A DNA stretch of 14,353 nucleotides from an uncultured Rhizobiaceae group bacterium (GTDB lineage: Bacteria; Pseudomonadota; Alphaproteobacteria; Rhizobiales; Rhizobiaceae). Each line of letters opens with the position of its first letter. Within the stretch, counting starts at the first letter, position 1. The notes below the pieces were generated by a model. It was not told the DNA's origin. It did not search any database and saw nothing but the letters and a program-made list of their open reading frames with translations. Below, piece by piece: positions 13,989 to 14,353 of this stretch. The DNA lies in contig CALLHT010000059.1 in the NCBI GenBank assembly GCA_938009335.1, forward strand, positions 1 through 14,353, written 5' to 3'. Made by a program: the position numbers and the translations under genes.

Positions 13989-14353
13989 ATGTGTGATTCA
14001 ATCAAAACGCGTATTTTCAGACGATCTGAAAATGGGCCTTGGAAGGCCGCACTAATGATGTCAGCCGGGGCCATACTGTCGGTTTTAACGCCAAACATAG
14101 CTCATGCGACGATTGATAATATTGTTACCGCTACGGCTACTCCGCTTGGTGGTGCGCCGAACAGTGTGACTGCAACAGATACTGAATCGGTCGATGTGCA
14201 GGATGCGGCACCAGCGCTCACTATTGTTAAAGGCGCAAACCTCAATGATGAAATCGTCAATGACGGGTTTGCTGAGGTAGGTGAAACGACGACCTATACC
14301 TATCAAGTCAGGAATTCTGGAAATGTGACGCTAACCAACGTTGCCGTGCAGGA
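13989..14353 (+). CDS. exported DUF11-repeat protein, second paralogue, cut by the window end
   Basis: An open frame runs from ATG 13989 past the end of the window; 121 codons are seen. GAAGAGG at 13976-13982 gives good spacing; ATG 13984 is in another frame and soon stops. The N-terminus has a basic region (KTRIFRRSENGPWK), a hydrophobic core (AALMMSAGAILSVL) and a signal-peptidase I site, IAHA, before TIDN. The mature start TIDNIVTATAT...TATDTESVDV matches the first paralogue (TIDNEVTASGE...ATDTESVDV). A DUF11 repeat then begins at ALTIVKGANLND and includes VRNSGNVTLTNVAVQ. How many repeats follow, and whether there is a C-terminal anchor, cannot be seen. A large multi-repeat surface or secreted protein is likely. 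Confidence 0.8.
   Translation, partial: MCDSIKTRIFRRSENGPWKAALMMSAGAILSVLTPNIAHATIDNIVTATATPLGGAPNSVTATDTESVDVQDAAPALTIVKGANLNDEIVNDGFAEVGETTTYTYQVRNSGNVTLTNVAVQ

Overview
The window reads as chromosomal DNA of an alphaproteobacterium, most likely of the order Hyphomicrobiales (Rhizobiales). This rests on familiar protein sequences (GluQ, PduO-type adenosyltransferase, rhomboid, EtfBA, glutaryl-CoA dehydrogenase, BetA, LinB-like dehalogenase) and on upstream sites that match the alphaproteobacterial CtrA consensus TTAA-N7-TTAAC. A marine or soil lifestyle is only an inference. No tRNA, rRNA, insertion sequence, phage gene or CRISPR array was seen.

Layout. Positions 1-87 hold the end of an upstream gene, probably priA, overlapping gluQ (84/96-980). 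A small inner-membrane protein (1254-967, minus strand) converges on gluQ. Then comes a plus-strand run: a short-chain dehydrogenase (1469-2299), a 61-residue HIG1-like protein (2390-2575), cob(I)alamin adenosyltransferase (2582-3160), a rhomboid protease (3192-3971) and the electron transfer flavoprotein genes etfB and etfA (4131-5825), closed by a strong terminator at about 5849-5881. Next is a FeeM-like N-acyl amino acid synthase gene (6013-6747). It is followed by a tight block of glutaryl-CoA dehydrogenase (6868-8094), a DMT/EamA permease (8108-9034), a haloalkane dehalogenase (9027-9914) and a second DMT/EamA permease (9911-10765). Choline dehydrogenase betA (12458-10773) converges on that block.

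The right end holds two tandem genes for exported DUF11-repeat proteins, 12813-13844 and 13989 to beyond the window. Their predicted mature N-termini both begin TIDN and share ATDTESVDV. Each has a perfect CtrA-type box upstream. The first box is the end of an array of five GTTA motifs spaced exactly 11 bp apart, the most striking non-coding signal here. A one-mismatch CtrA-like site also precedes the FeeM-like gene.

How the genes fit together. EtfBA is the electron acceptor for acyl-CoA dehydrogenases such as the GcdH encoded nearby, so lysine/tryptophan degradation and fatty-acid oxidation can feed the respiratory chain through it. The dehalogenase sandwiched between two permeases by overlapping reading frames suggests one transcription unit that handles a small molecule. 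BetA makes betaine aldehyde on the way to glycine betaine. The DUF11 proteins and the FeeM-like enzyme are the best candidates for undescribed, possibly cell-cycle-controlled, surface or signalling functions.
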